64,000 bases of DNA, taken from contig BNBP01000028.1 of NCBI GenBank assembly GCA_014656015.1, forward strand, positions 1-64,000, written 5' to 3'. The translations under genes and the position numbers were made by a program. Shown in pieces: positions 25,226 through 33,759 of this stretch. Below the pieces are notes generated by a model. That model searched no databases. It was not told where the DNA came from and saw only the letters and a list, made by a program, of their open reading frames with translations. Source of the stretch: Streptomyces griseoaurantiacus (GTDB taxonomy: Bacteria > Actinomycetota > Actinomycetes > Streptomycetales > Streptomycetaceae). The stretch's first letter is position 1. Every line of letters begins with the position of its first letter.

Positions 25226-28200
25226 TCAGACCGCGAAGCGGTAGGTGCCCGAGCCCACGCGGAACACCTGGTGGCCGTCCTCGTGGCGCAGGGGGGTTCC
25301 GCCCGAGTGCGTGACCTTGTCCCTGGCGGCGGCCGGGATCCACACCTCTGCGGTGGTGTTCGGCGGCACCGAGCAGGTCAGCTCGAAGCGGCCCTGCCGT
25401 CGGCTCCAGCGGGTGGAGATCGGGCCGCGGACGGAACGGAACGTCGCACGGGCGGAGTCGACGCCGCCGCCGGGACGCGGGCGGATGAGCACCTCGCGGT
25501 AGCCGGGGCGGGCCGCGGAGATGCCCGCGATGTTCGCGTACATCCACTGCCCCACCGACCCGTAGGCGTAGTGGTTGAAGGAGTTCATGCTCGCGTCCTG
25601 GAACGTGCCGTCGGGCCGCAGGGAGTCCCAGCGCTCCCACATGGTGGTGGCGCCCCGGTCGATCTGGTAGCCCCAGCTCGGGAAGGTGCGCTGGGTGAGC
25701 AGCCGGTAGGCGAGGTCGGTGTGCCCGGTGTCGGTGAGCACGGGCAGCAGGCGGGGGGTGCCGAGGAACCCCGTCGACAGGTGCCCGCCGCGCGCCTCGA
25801 TCAGCGCCACGAGCCGGTCGGCCGCCGCTCCGCGCAGCGCGTCCGGCACCAGGTCCATCGACAGGGCGAGGACGTAGGCGGTCTGGGTGTCGCCCTTCAC
25901 CTTGCCGTCGGCACCGATGTACGCCTTCTGGAAGGCGGCGCGGACGCGGTGGAAGAGGTCCTCATGAGGGGCGGGGTCCTTGCCGAGTTCGCGCGCCATC
26001 CGCGAGGCGAGGTCGGCGCTGTGCGCGAAGTACGCGGTGGCGACGACGTCCTTGGGGGTCTCGTCGGACAGGTTCAGCCAGTCCCCGAAGCCGTCCGCGG
26101 GCCGCAGCAGGCTGTCGCTGTGCCGGCGCAGGTAGTCGAGCCAGTCCACCACGGACGTCCAGGCGTCCTCCAGGACCCGCAGGTCCCCGTACGCCTGGTA
26201 CAGCGCCCACGGCACGGTGACACCCGCGTCGCCCCAGCCGGCCGCGCCGTCACCGACGTGGCCGACGTCGGGAGCCACATGCGTGAAGGAACCGTCCGAG
26301 GTCTGCGAGTCGCGCAGGTCGGTCAGCCATTTGCTCAGGAAGCGGGCCGACTCCATCGTGTAGGCGGCGGTGGGCGCGAAGACGTTGATGTCGCCGGTCC
26401 AGCCGAGACGCTCGTCCCGGGCGGGAGTGTCGGTGGGGACGGAGAGGAAGTTGCCGCGCTGGCCCCAGGTGATGTTGCTGTGCAGTTGGTTGAGCAGGGC
26501 CGAGTCGGTCGCGAAGTCGAGGGTGGCGGGGGCGTCGGTGTGCATGACGCGGCCGGTGATCGCCCCGGCGGTGGGGGTGCCCGGGAAGCCGGTGACCTCC
26601 ACGTAGCGGAAGCCGTGGAAGGTGAAGCGGGGCTCGTGGACCTCCTTGCCGCGCCCCTTGAGGACGTAGGTGTCGGTGGCCTTCGCCGTGCGCAGGTTGG
26701 CCGTGTAGACGGTGCCGTCCGGGTTGAGCACCTCGGCGTAGCGCAGGCGCACCGCCGTCCCGGCACGGCCGGAGACGGTGAGCCGCACCGATCCGACCAT
26801 GTTCTGGCCGAGGTCGAAGACGAAGACACCGGGCTTGGGCTCGCTCACCTCGACGGGCTTCAGCTCGTCGGTCACCCGCACCGGAGCGTCCACCTGGGCC
26901 ACGATCCGCCCCGGGACGTCCGTGTCCGTCCCGCGCACGGCGAGCCAGTCCCCGTCGTCGAAGGAGGGCGAGGCCCAGCCGGGCGTCTCCTTGCGGGCGT
27001 CGTACGTCTCGCCGTCCAGCAGGTCGGCGGAGACGATCGGCCCGGCGGAGGCGACCCAGTCGGTGTCCGAGGTGACGCGCGCACTGCTGCCGTCGGCGTA
27101 GTCGACCTCCAACTGGGCGAGCAGTGCCGGGTGTTCGCCGTACTGGTGCGGTCCGAACATGCCGACGTTGCCCGCGTACCACCCGGGGGCGAGGTACACC
27201 CCGAGGGCGTTGGCGCCCGCCCGCAGCATCGCCGTGACGTCGTGGGTCTGGTACTGGACCCGGGTGCGGTAGTCCGTCCAGCCGGGGGCGAGCTGGTCGG
27301 TACCGACGCGCTCCCCGTTGAGGTGCGCCTCGTAGAGACCGAGCGCGGTGATGTACAGGCGGGCGCGCGCGACCTTCTTGCGGCGCAGCCGGAAGGTGTG
27401 GCGCAGCCGGGTGACCGCGAACGAGGCGGGGGTGAGCGTGCCCCAGGGCCCGGAGCCCGACGGGGCGACCTCCTTGGCGGCCGTCCAGGAGCTGTCGTCG
27501 AAGTCCGGGGCCCGCCACTCGCCGGAGGGCTCACGGTCGGCGGCCTTCCACGCGGCGTCGGTGACGACCCGCTGCTCCCCGGAGGCGGTGCGCACGACGA
27601 GCACGGCGAGCAGGCCGGCCGGACTGGCGGAGGCGTTGGTCGCGGCGACCGCGAGGACGGTGCGTCCCGAGCGGACGTGGGGGAGGACGTCCACGACGGC
27701 GGGCTTGCGCCAGCCCTCGTTGTCGGTGTCGAGGTCGGTGCGGGCCACCTCGGTGCCGTTGACGGAGACGGAGTACACGTTGTCCGCGGTGATGGCCAGC
27801 GTGGCCGAGGTGACGCCGGCCGGGAGGTCGACCGTGCGGCGGAACCACCGGGTGCCCGCGGGCGCCTCGGCGGCCGGGTCGCCCTCGGGGAACCAGATCC
27901 AGCGGCACCCCTGGAAGGACGGTGCGCCGGTCAGCTCCTTCGGGGGCGAGATCCACCGGGCGGTCCACTGCTCGGCGCCGAGCAGTCCGGTCTCCCACCA
28001 GGAGGGCTCGCTCCAGCCCGACACCGAGCCCTTGTCGTCCCACACCCGTACCGACCAGAAGTACCGTGTCCTGGGCTTGAGTTCGGGCCCCCGGTAGGTG
28101 ACGAGGGCGGACTCGGGGGACGTGACTCTGCCGCTGTCCCAGACGTCGGGGCGGTGCAGGGCGGCTGCGCTGGACGCCACGCGGATCTGGTACGCGGTCT

Positions 28201-28441
28201 GCCGGACGCCCGCCCCCTTCGACACCGTCGGCCAGCTCAGCCGGGGACGGGCCGTGTCGAGGCCCAGGGGATGCCGGACGTACTCGACGGTCGGCGCCGT
28301 CACCTTCGCCGCGGGTGACCGCCCCGCCGTCGCGGTACCGGTGCCGGGGGACGCCGCCGCGGCACCGGCCGCGGCGGGTCGCACGGCACTCGCGGCGACC
28401 GCGGCCGCCGTACTCGCCAGGATGCCTCTACGACTGATCAC
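25226..28441 (-). CDS. Secreted alpha-L-rhamnosidase, glycoside hydrolase family 78
   Basis: A 1071-residue exported enzyme. The N-terminus MISRRGILASTAAAVAAS is a twin-arginine signal. Beta-sandwich modules occupy about residues 50-640, then comes the (alpha/alpha)6 barrel and a C-terminal beta-sandwich. The catalytic region TPARDERLGWTGDINVFAP supplies the acid Asp/Glu residues and TTMWERWDS the base Glu. It releases terminal L-rhamnose from plant glycosides or pectin. A perfect TGAATCGATTCA palindrome 26 bases upstream of the ATG suggests LacI-type control; no rhamnose catabolic genes accompany it. Confidence 0.93.
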   Translation of the reverse strand: MISRRGILASTAAAVAASAVRPAAAGAAAASPGTGTATAGRSPAAKVTAPTVEYVRHPLGLDTARPRLSWPTVSKGAGVRQTAYQIRVASSAAALHRPDVWDSGRVTSPESALVTYRGPELKPRTRYFWSVRVWDDKGSVSGWSEPSWWETGLLGAEQWTARWISPPKELTGAPSFQGCRWIWFPEGDPAAEAPAGTRWFRRTVDLPAGVTSATLAITADNVYSVSVNGTEVARTDLDTDNEGWRKPAVVDVLPHVRSGRTVLAVAATNASASPAGLLAVLVVRTASGEQRVVTDAAWKAADREPSGEWRAPDFDDSSWTAAKEVAPSGSGPWGTLTPASFAVTRLRHTFRLRRKKVARARLYITALGLYEAHLNGERVGTDQLAPGWTDYRTRVQYQTHDVTAMLRAGANALGVYLAPGWYAGNVGMFGPHQYGEHPALLAQLEVDYADGSSARVTSDTDWVASAGPIVSADLLDGETYDARKETPGWASPSFDDGDWLAVRGTDTDVPGRIVAQVDAPVRVTDELKPVEVSEPKPGVFVFDLGQNMVGSVRLTVSGRAGTAVRLRYAEVLNPDGTVYTANLRTAKATDTYVLKGRGKEVHEPRFTFHGFRYVEVTGFPGTPTAGAITGRVMHTDAPATLDFATDSALLNQLHSNITWGQRGNFLSVPTDTPARDERLGWTGDINVFAPTAAYTMESARFLSKWLTDLRDSQTSDGSFTHVAPDVGHVGDGAAGWGDAGVTVPWALYQAYGDLRVLEDAWTSVVDWLDYLRRHSDSLLRPADGFGDWLNLSDETPKDVVATAYFAHSADLASRMARELGKDPAPHEDLFHRVRAAFQKAYIGADGKVKGDTQTAYVLALSMDLVPDALRGAAADRLVALIEARGGHLSTGFLGTPRLLPVLTDTGHTDLAYRLLTQRTFPSWGYQIDRGATTMWERWDSLRPDGTFQDASMNSFNHYAYGSVGQWMYANIAGISAARPGYREVLIRPRPGGGVDSARATFRSVRGPISTRWSRRQGRFELTCSVPPNTTAEVWIPAAARDKVTHSGGTPLRHEDGHQVFRVGSGTYRFAV

Positions 28442-28466
28442 TGCGCCACCTCGCGCGGAGTAGGAG

Positions 28467-28478
28467 TGAATCGATTCA
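28467..28478. promoter_or_regulatory. LacI-type operator upstream of the rhamnosidase
   Basis: TGAATCGATTCA is a perfect 12-bp palindrome with the central CG typical of LacI-family operators. It lies 26 bases before the rhamnosidase start, where a repressor would block transcription. Confidence 0.6.
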
Positions 28479-28642
28479 AAGCTGAGGAGCGCGGCAACCG
28501 TAGAGGCGCCCGTGTGAGCGGGTCAATGCGTCTGCGCCAAATTGGCACGCTGACACGGAGATTGAGGGGCAGGAGGACGTCATGAACGTGACATGAAGAG
28601 GCGGACGGTGCCGCCGTTCCATGGCGCGCGCTCCTGGCGCAC

Positions 28643-28654
28643 TGAACGCTTTCA
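28643..28654. promoter_or_regulatory. Second LacI-like operator candidate
   Basis: TGAACGCTTTCA, a near-palindrome similar to the site at 28467, lies 165 bp further upstream in the same intergenic region. Paired sites would allow looping. It sits near the TetR gene stop, so it might also be chance. Confidence 0.35.
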
Positions 28655-28698
28655 ATGGTCCGGCGCGAGGACGGGGACGCATGCCCCGGTCGGCTCGG

Positions 28699-29280
28699 TC
28701 AGCGGGTGCTGTACCCGGTTTCGAGCAGTTCCCGCAGGGTGGGCAGGGCGTCCTCGCCGAGCGGGGCCCTGTCGGTCCAGGCCAGGAACAGGGCGGAGAG
28801 GAAGAGGTCCCGGGCGCGGACCGTGGGGCGTGCGGTGCCGTCCCGCTGCGCCGCGCGGAGGAAGTCGTCGGTGAGTTTGACGAGTCTCTCGCAGTTGGCG
28901 GCGAGGGGGGAGCTGTGCGAGGCGAGCGCGGCGAGGACGGGTTCGGGCAGCCCGCTGAAGGTGTTGAGATATCCCTCCAGGGCGAGCAGCCACTGCCGCA
29001 GTCCCTCGTCGGCGTCGGAGCGGGCGAGGGCTTGCAGCGGCTCCAGTCGTGCCAGGAGGGCCTCGCCGCGCACGTCCAGTGCGGCGGCCAGGAGCGCCTC
29101 CCGGGTGGGGAAGTGGCGGTAGAGCGTGGCCGGACCCACGCCGGCGTCCTTGGCGAGGGCCTCCAGGGAGGTGCCCACCCCATGCTCGGTGAAGTGCCGC
29201 AGCGCCGTGTCGAGGATGCGGGCCCGGTTGCGGGCGACGTCGGCACGCGGCTTGCGCGCGGCCGGCTGTGCTGGGCTCAT
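28699..29280 (-). CDS. TetR family regulator
   Basis: A 193-residue TetR protein. The helix-turn-helix is at about residues 20-65 (TSLEALAKDAGVGPATLYRHF). The C-terminal domain is typical of the group in which GPATLYRHFPTREAL precedes a short ligand-binding bundle. It diverges from an F420-dependent-reductase-like gene, and the space between them carries GGAGGC inverted repeats, so that gene is the probable target. ATG 29280 is the first sensible start. Confidence 0.88.
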   Translation of the reverse strand: MSPAQPAARKPRADVARNRARILDTALRHFTEHGVGTSLEALAKDAGVGPATLYRHFPTREALLAAALDVRGEALLARLEPLQALARSDADEGLRQWLLALEGYLNTFSGLPEPVLAALASHSSPLAANCERLVKLTDDFLRAAQRDGTARPTVRARDLFLSALFLAWTDRAPLGEDALPTLRELLETGYSTR

Positions 29281-29388
29281 GGGGTTCCTGGCCTTCTGGG
29301 CTGCCGGGTTCCGGGTTCGTGGGCGCCCTGGGTGTCCGGGTGGTCCGCCCGGGTCGGTGGCACCGGCCCGGACTTGAAATGGATGCTA

Positions 29389-29456
29389 CCTCCGTTTTCT
29401 GTGATACAAAGCGGAGGCGGCCTCCATTTGGCGGCGCGGAGGCGGTACGCCTCCGT
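29389..29456. promoter_or_regulatory. GGAGGC-box operator cluster in the TetR/reductase divergon
   Basis: An inverted repeat CCTCCGTTTT (29389-29398) / AAAGCGGAGG (29408-29417) matches in nine of ten positions. Further GCGGAGGC and GCCTCCG boxes follow to about 29456. This clustering between the divergent TetR and reductase genes is what a TetR operator region looks like. Confidence 0.55.
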
Positions 29457-29504
29457 CACCACCCGTCTTCGGCACCTCGTCGACGCAAGCGAAGGGAGCG
29501 GGTC

Positions 29505-30257
29505 ATGCCCCGCACACTGGGACTCATCGGCAGCGGACTGATCGGTACGTCCCTGGCCCGTCTGGCCGTGGCGGCCGGGATGGAGGTCGTCCTCAGCAAT
29601 TCCCGGGGACCCGAATCGCTCGCCGAACTCGTGGGCACCCTGGGGAGCGGCGCGCGGGCGGCCGTACCGGAGGAGGCCGCCGAGGCCGGCGACCTCGTCG
29701 TGGTCACCATCCCGCTGAGGGCCTACGACCGGCTGCCCGTGGCGGCCCTGCGGGGCAGGACGGTGCTGGACACGATGAACTACTACCCCCAGCGCGACGG
29801 CCGCATCGCCGAATTGGACGCGGGGCGGCTCACCACCTCCGAACTGGTGCAACGCCACCTCGCCGGCGCGTCCGTCGTCAAGGTGTTCAACAGCATCGGC
29901 TCCCACCAGTTGTTGAGCCTCGCCCGGCCCGCCGGAGCGGCCGACCGCAGTGCCCTGCCCCTCGCGGGCGACGAGGAGCCGGCCAGGCGGGAAGCCGCAC
30001 GGCTGCTGGACGTCCTGGGGTACGACGCGGTGGACATGGGCCCGCTCGCCGAGAGCTGGCGCAGCGAACCGGGCACCCCCGTGTACACCCGGCCCTACCT
30101 CGGCGAGACGCCTCCCGGCCTCACCGCCGAGGAGTACTTCCCCTGGTTCCTGCGGAACCCCGGCCGCCCCGTCCCGGCGAGCCTGGTCCGTGAGCTGACG
30201 GAGACGGCCGTGCGCGGCCCGGCGGGAGGCGTGCTGCCGGCGGGCGCCGCACGCTGA
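29505..30257 (+). CDS. NADP/F420 oxidoreductase-like protein
   Basis: A 250-residue protein with an N-terminal Rossmann motif GLIGSGLIGTSLARLA and a small C-terminal helical domain, like F420-dependent NADP reductases and related imine reductase-like proteins. The motif LSNSRGPESL after the second beta strand is characteristic of this group. Substrate unknown. ATG 29505 has a GGGAGCGGG site. Control by the divergent TetR protein is likely. Confidence 0.8.
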   Translation: MPRTLGLIGSGLIGTSLARLAVAAGMEVVLSNSRGPESLAELVGTLGSGARAAVPEEAAEAGDLVVVTIPLRAYDRLPVAALRGRTVLDTMNYYPQRDGRIAELDAGRLTTSELVQRHLAGASVVKVFNSIGSHQLLSLARPAGAADRSALPLAGDEEPARREAARLLDVLGYDAVDMGPLAESWRSEPGTPVYTRPYLGETPPGLTAEEYFPWFLRNPGRPVPASLVRELTETAVRGPAGGVLPAGAAR

Positions 30258-30258
30258 G

Positions 30259-30285
30259 CGCCGGCACCGCGACCGGAGGCCGGCG
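30259..30285. terminator. Hairpin between convergent reductase and cupin genes
   Basis: Arms CGCCGGC / GCCGGCG, seven bases each with a 13-base loop, lie directly after the reductase stop and before the convergent cupin stop. Confidence 0.4.
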
Positions 30286-30301
30286 TGCGGAGCGCTCTCG
30301 G

Positions 30302-30712
30302 TCAGGTGTGGAGCGCGTGTCCGGTCGTCGCGTCCACATGGTCAGGGACGTCGTCGTGGCGGTCGCCCACCGTGGGCGTTCCGGAGGGCTCGAGCATGAG
30401 GAACGCGGCACCGGACGGAGCGTGCGGCTTGTGCTCCGTGCCGCGCGGCACGGTGAAGACCGCGCCCTTCGGAAGCCGTACCGTGCGCTCGCCCCCGGGC
30501 TCGCGCAGGGAGATGCGCAGTTCGCCGTCGAGCACCAGGAAGAACTCGTCGGTGTGGTCGTGGACGTGCCAGATGTGTTCGCCCTCCGCCTTGGCGACCC
30601 GGACGTCGTAGTCGTTGACGCGGGTGACGATGCGGGGGCTCCACAGGGCGTCGAAGGAGGCCAGGGCCTCGTCGAGGACGAGAGGTGCGTCGGCAGGGGA
30701 TTCGTTGCTCAT
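30302..30712 (-). CDS. Cupin domain protein
   Basis: A 136-residue single-domain cupin. Metal ligands are visible in HIWHVHDHTDEFFLVLDGEL (cupin motif 1) and VPRGTEHKPHA (motif 2). It diverges from a GlxA-type AraC regulator with 52 bases between them, which suggests that the regulator controls it. Role may be an isomerase, dioxygenase or sensor; not decidable. Confidence 0.82.
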   Translation of the reverse strand: MSNESPADAPLVLDEALASFDALWSPRIVTRVNDYDVRVAKAEGEHIWHVHDHTDEFFLVLDGELRISLREPGGERTVRLPKGAVFTVPRGTEHKPHAPSGAAFLMLEPSGTPTVGDRHDDVPDHVDATTGHALHT

Positions 30713-30752
30713 GGGTCCATCCTGCGCCGTGCTGCGGGAGGAGCGTGAGTGC

Positions 30753-30758
30753 TATAAA
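30753..30758 (+). promoter_or_regulatory. -10 element of a leaderless AraC gene
   Basis: TATAAA ends seven bases before the ATG at 30765, which puts the expected transcription start on the A of the start codon. It lies inside GTGC-N8-GCAC (30749-30764), a short inverted repeat that could be an autoregulatory operator. Confidence 0.5.
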
Positions 30759-30764
30759 TCGCAC

Positions 30765-31763
30765 ATGACGCAAGATTCCTCGCACGTGACTCCCGGGGCG
30801 GAGGCCGACCCGCACAGGGTCGTCGTGCTCGTGGACGAGAACTCCAATCCGTTCGAGCTGGGCTGTGCGAGCGAAATCTTCGGCCTGCGCAGACCGGAGC
30901 TCGGCCGCGACCTCTACGACTTCCGGCTCTGCTCGCCCGAGCCGCTCACCAGGATGCGGGACGGGTTCTTCACGCTCACCGGGGTCGCCGGCCTGGAGGC
31001 GGCCGACACGGCGGACACCCTGATCGTCCCCAACCGCCCGGACGTCGACGTCCCCCGGCGCCCCGCCGTGCTCGAGGCCGTCCGGCGGGCCCACGCACGG
31101 GGGGCGCGCCTGCTCGGCCTCTGCAGCGGCGCCTTCACCCTCGCGGAGGCCGGCGTCCTCGACGGCCGCCGGGCCACCGCGCACTGGCAGTGGGCCGACT
31201 CCTTCCGGGCCCGGTTCCCCTCCGTGCGCCTCGAACCGGACGTGCTGTTCGTGGACGACGGCGACATCCTCACCGCGGCGGGCAGCGCGGCCGCACTCGA
31301 TCTCGGTCTGTACGTCGTCCGCCTCGACCACGGCGCCGAGATCGCCAACCGGGTGAGCCGGCGCCTGGTCTTCGCGGCACACCGCGACGGCGGGCAGCGG
31401 CAGTTCGTGGAGCGCCCCATGCCCGACGGGCGGGACGAGTCGCTGGCACCCGTACTGGCATGGGCCCAGGAACGGCTCGACTCACCGCTGACGGTGTCCG
31501 GCCTCGCGGCGCGGGCGGCCGTCAGTCCGGCGACGCTGCACCGCCGGTTCCAGGCCCAACTGGGCACCACGCCCCTGGCCTGGCTCACGGGCGAACGGCT
31601 GGCCCTGGCAAGCCGGTTGATCGAACGGGGTGAGTCCCGGATCGAGGTGGTCGCGCGGCGCAGCGGTCTGGGAAGCGCCGCCAATCTGCGCCGGCTGATG
31701 CGCCGCGAGACCGGCATCACGCCCTCGGCGTACAGACGCCGCTTCGGGCCCGGCACCACCTGA
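30765..31763 (+). CDS. GlxA-type AraC regulator (DJ-1/PfpI plus HTH)
   Basis: A 332-residue regulator. Residues about 18-185 form a class I glutamine-amidotransferase-like (DJ-1/PfpI) domain with the nucleophile-elbow Cys in LLGLCSGAFTLAEAG; about 225-325 hold two AraC helix-turn-helices (SGLAARAAVSPATLHRRFQ and IEVVARRSGLGSAANLRR). GlxA-type proteins sense metabolites or reactive species. It probably controls the divergent cupin gene. No Shine-Dalgarno is at the proper distance, and a -10 box suggests a leaderless message. Confidence 0.9.
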   Translation: MTQDSSHVTPGAEADPHRVVVLVDENSNPFELGCASEIFGLRRPELGRDLYDFRLCSPEPLTRMRDGFFTLTGVAGLEAADTADTLIVPNRPDVDVPRRPAVLEAVRRAHARGARLLGLCSGAFTLAEAGVLDGRRATAHWQWADSFRARFPSVRLEPDVLFVDDGDILTAAGSAAALDLGLYVVRLDHGAEIANRVSRRLVFAAHRDGGQRQFVERPMPDGRDESLAPVLAWAQERLDSPLTVSGLAARAAVSPATLHRRFQAQLGTTPLAWLTGERLALASRLIERGESRIEVVARRSGLGSAANLRRLMRRETGITPSAYRRRFGPGTT

Positions 31764-31798
31764 CACCGGGCGGAATCGAGGCTCGATAGGGTGGGGCG

Positions 31799-32332
31799 GT
31801 GCGCACGGTCGAGCTCTTGTTGGACGAGGCGGCGGACGCGAGGGTCCGGGAGGCCTGGCGACGGCTGGCGGACGCGGGACTGCCCAGCCAGGCACACCAC
31901 CGCTCCCCGACCAACAGTCCGCACCTCACCCTGGCCGCCTGCCCCGAGCTGACCGCCCCGATCCGCTGGGAGCTCGCCGAGGTGGCCGCCGGCCTGCCAC
32001 TGCCGGTGCGGTTCACCGGCATCGTCCGTTTCGAGCGACCCACCTCGGTGCTGGCCTGGTCACTGGAACCCGAGCCCGCACTGACCGGCCTGCACCGCCG
32101 GGTGTGGGAGGCGGTGGCCTCGGACAGTCCGCCCGAGACCCTCAACCCCTTCCACGAGCCCGGCCGCTGGAGCCCGCACATCACCCTGGGCCGCACCCGG
32201 CGGGCAGGCGCCTTCGCGGGTCGGCGCGTCCCCGGACTGCTGCCGGTGCCACCGCTGCCGGCGGCCCTCACCACCCTGCGCAGCTTCGACACCGAAACCC
32301 GCACCGTCGAGATCCTCGCCCCCCGCCCCTGA
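31799..32332 (+). CDS. 2H phosphoesterase (2'-5' RNA ligase/LigT-like)
   Basis: A 177-residue protein with both HxTx signatures of the 2H phosphoesterase superfamily, HLTL near residue 42 and HITL near residue 124. Members open or close 2'-5' or cyclic phosphodiester bonds in RNA and nucleotides. The GTG start at 31799 follows TAGGGT by six bases, the arrangement of leaderless genes in actinobacteria. No functional partner lies nearby. Confidence 0.85.
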   Translation: MRTVELLLDEAADARVREAWRRLADAGLPSQAHHRSPTNSPHLTLAACPELTAPIRWELAEVAAGLPLPVRFTGIVRFERPTSVLAWSLEPEPALTGLHRRVWEAVASDSPPETLNPFHEPGRWSPHITLGRTRRAGAFAGRRVPGLLPVPPLPAALTTLRSFDTETRTVEILAPRP

Positions 32333-32448
32333 CCCCGCGACGCCGGCACGAACACCGCGCGATGCGGGGAGAGAGCTGGGCGGGGCCGGGGGAGTGCGAG
32401 GCGGCCCGGGGAGTGCGGACGGCCCGGGAACCAGGAGGCGACCGCAGG

Positions 32449-33636
32449 TCAGGAGGCGGCGGGTTCCGGGCTCCGGCCGCCGACCTGGTCCAGCCAGTCG
32501 AGGATCACCTTGAGCGCCAGGCCCTGGTTCCCGATCTGGCAATGGTTCTGGGCCTGCTCCGCCTCCGTGAACACGCGTGCGACGACCGATCGCGCGGCAG
32601 GCAGCGTCAGCACCTGATCGCCGAGCATGCGCAGCGGCACGTAGTGGTCCGCGGCACCTGCCAGGAGCAGCACGTCCTGCGTGACCAGATGTGAGACGTC
32701 GTCGGTGCGGTACGTGTTCCAGGCCCGGAACAGGGAGCTCGCCGTGTCGACGCCCATCACGCGCCTGCCCTGCTCGACGAACCAGTCCAGCAGCAGGTCG
32801 GCCCTGCAGCCCTCCGCGACGGCGGCGTCGAGCACCGGCGCGGGAAGGCCCTCGAAGTCCGCCGCGAGTGCCCCGAGGCCCATGGACCCCAGGAGCGCGC
32901 GGAAGGCCTCGAAGAGATCGGTCAGGATGTCCCAGGCGACGACCCGGGCGACCCGTGGCTCACGCGCGGCCGCGCGCATCACCAGGCCCCCGCCGAGCGA
33001 GAAGCCCGCGAGGGTGACGTCGGACAGGTGGAAGTGGTCCAGGACGGCGGCCACCGGCAGATGCCAGTCCGGGGTCATCGGCACGCCCGCGTCCAGCACC
33101 GTGCCCTGACCGGGTCCGTCGAAGACAACGGTGTCCAGCCCGGCGTCGCGCAGGGCGAGCGCCGCGGGCAGCCATTCCGCGATATAGCTGTCGTACCCGC
33201 CGAAAACGACGATCGTGCCGCGCGCCCGCGCCGGGGTGAAACGGTAGGCCGTCAGCCGCGTCGTCCCGTAGGGGACCAGGTGCCGGTCGCTGGCGGTGAC
33301 GCCGTTACCGGCTTCGACGTTGTCGAGGAAGCGCCGCTGAGCGGGCGCGAACCGCGGGTCGTCGGGGCGGAGGAAGAACTGCGCCGCACGGGCGTAGTAG
33401 GCGGCGGGCAGGCGGCGGTCGGCCGCCAGTGCCTTGTCGCTGAGTTTCAGCATCAGCCGCGTCCAGTCGGCGTAGTCGCAGACGCGCGGCGCCACCGTCC
33501 GCAACTCCTCCAGCATGCGTTCCTCGTTCGTCCAGCCGTAGAACCGGTTGAGCTGGAAGTTGAGGGAGACGTTCGGGTGCAGGGGGTGGTACCCCACCGG
33601 GAACCGATCGATGATCTCCTGGTCGCTCACCATCAT
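32449..33636 (-). CDS. Alpha/beta hydrolase with an N-terminal helical cap
   Basis: A 395-residue alpha/beta hydrolase. A helical N-terminal region of about 120 residues precedes the core, which has the oxyanion strand IVVFGGYDSY, the nucleophile elbow AGFSLGGG, and a C-terminal LLLAGAADHYVPL with the acid Asp. This layout resembles esterases of the 2,6-dihydropseudooxynicotine hydrolase type. The tandem Met start at 33636/33633 follows an AAAGG site. The upstream AraC gene on the same strand is a likely regulator. Confidence 0.82.
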   Translation of the reverse strand: MMVSDQEIIDRFPVGYHPLHPNVSLNFQLNRFYGWTNEERMLEELRTVAPRVCDYADWTRLMLKLSDKALAADRRLPAAYYARAAQFFLRPDDPRFAPAQRRFLDNVEAGNGVTASDRHLVPYGTTRLTAYRFTPARARGTIVVFGGYDSYIAEWLPAALALRDAGLDTVVFDGPGQGTVLDAGVPMTPDWHLPVAAVLDHFHLSDVTLAGFSLGGGLVMRAAAREPRVARVVAWDILTDLFEAFRALLGSMGLGALAADFEGLPAPVLDAAVAEGCRADLLLDWFVEQGRRVMGVDTASSLFRAWNTYRTDDVSHLVTQDVLLLAGAADHYVPLRMLGDQVLTLPAARSVVARVFTEAEQAQNHCQIGNQGLALKVILDWLDQVGGRSPEPAAS

Positions 33637-33759
33637 CTGCCTGCCTTTTTCGCGAGATGTTCCGTGAACGATCCTCGCGGCCCCGGCAGGCCCGGACGGA
33701 GGCTCCGGTGCGCCACGAGGCGGCTCTCCCGCGTCACCGTCAGGACCGGCCCGGTGACG

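Noticed and set aside
25271..28318. A 1015-codon plus-strand frame antisense to the rhamnosidase.
   Set aside because: Composition is Gly/Val/Arg-rich without domains, while the opposite strand encodes a clear GH78 enzyme.
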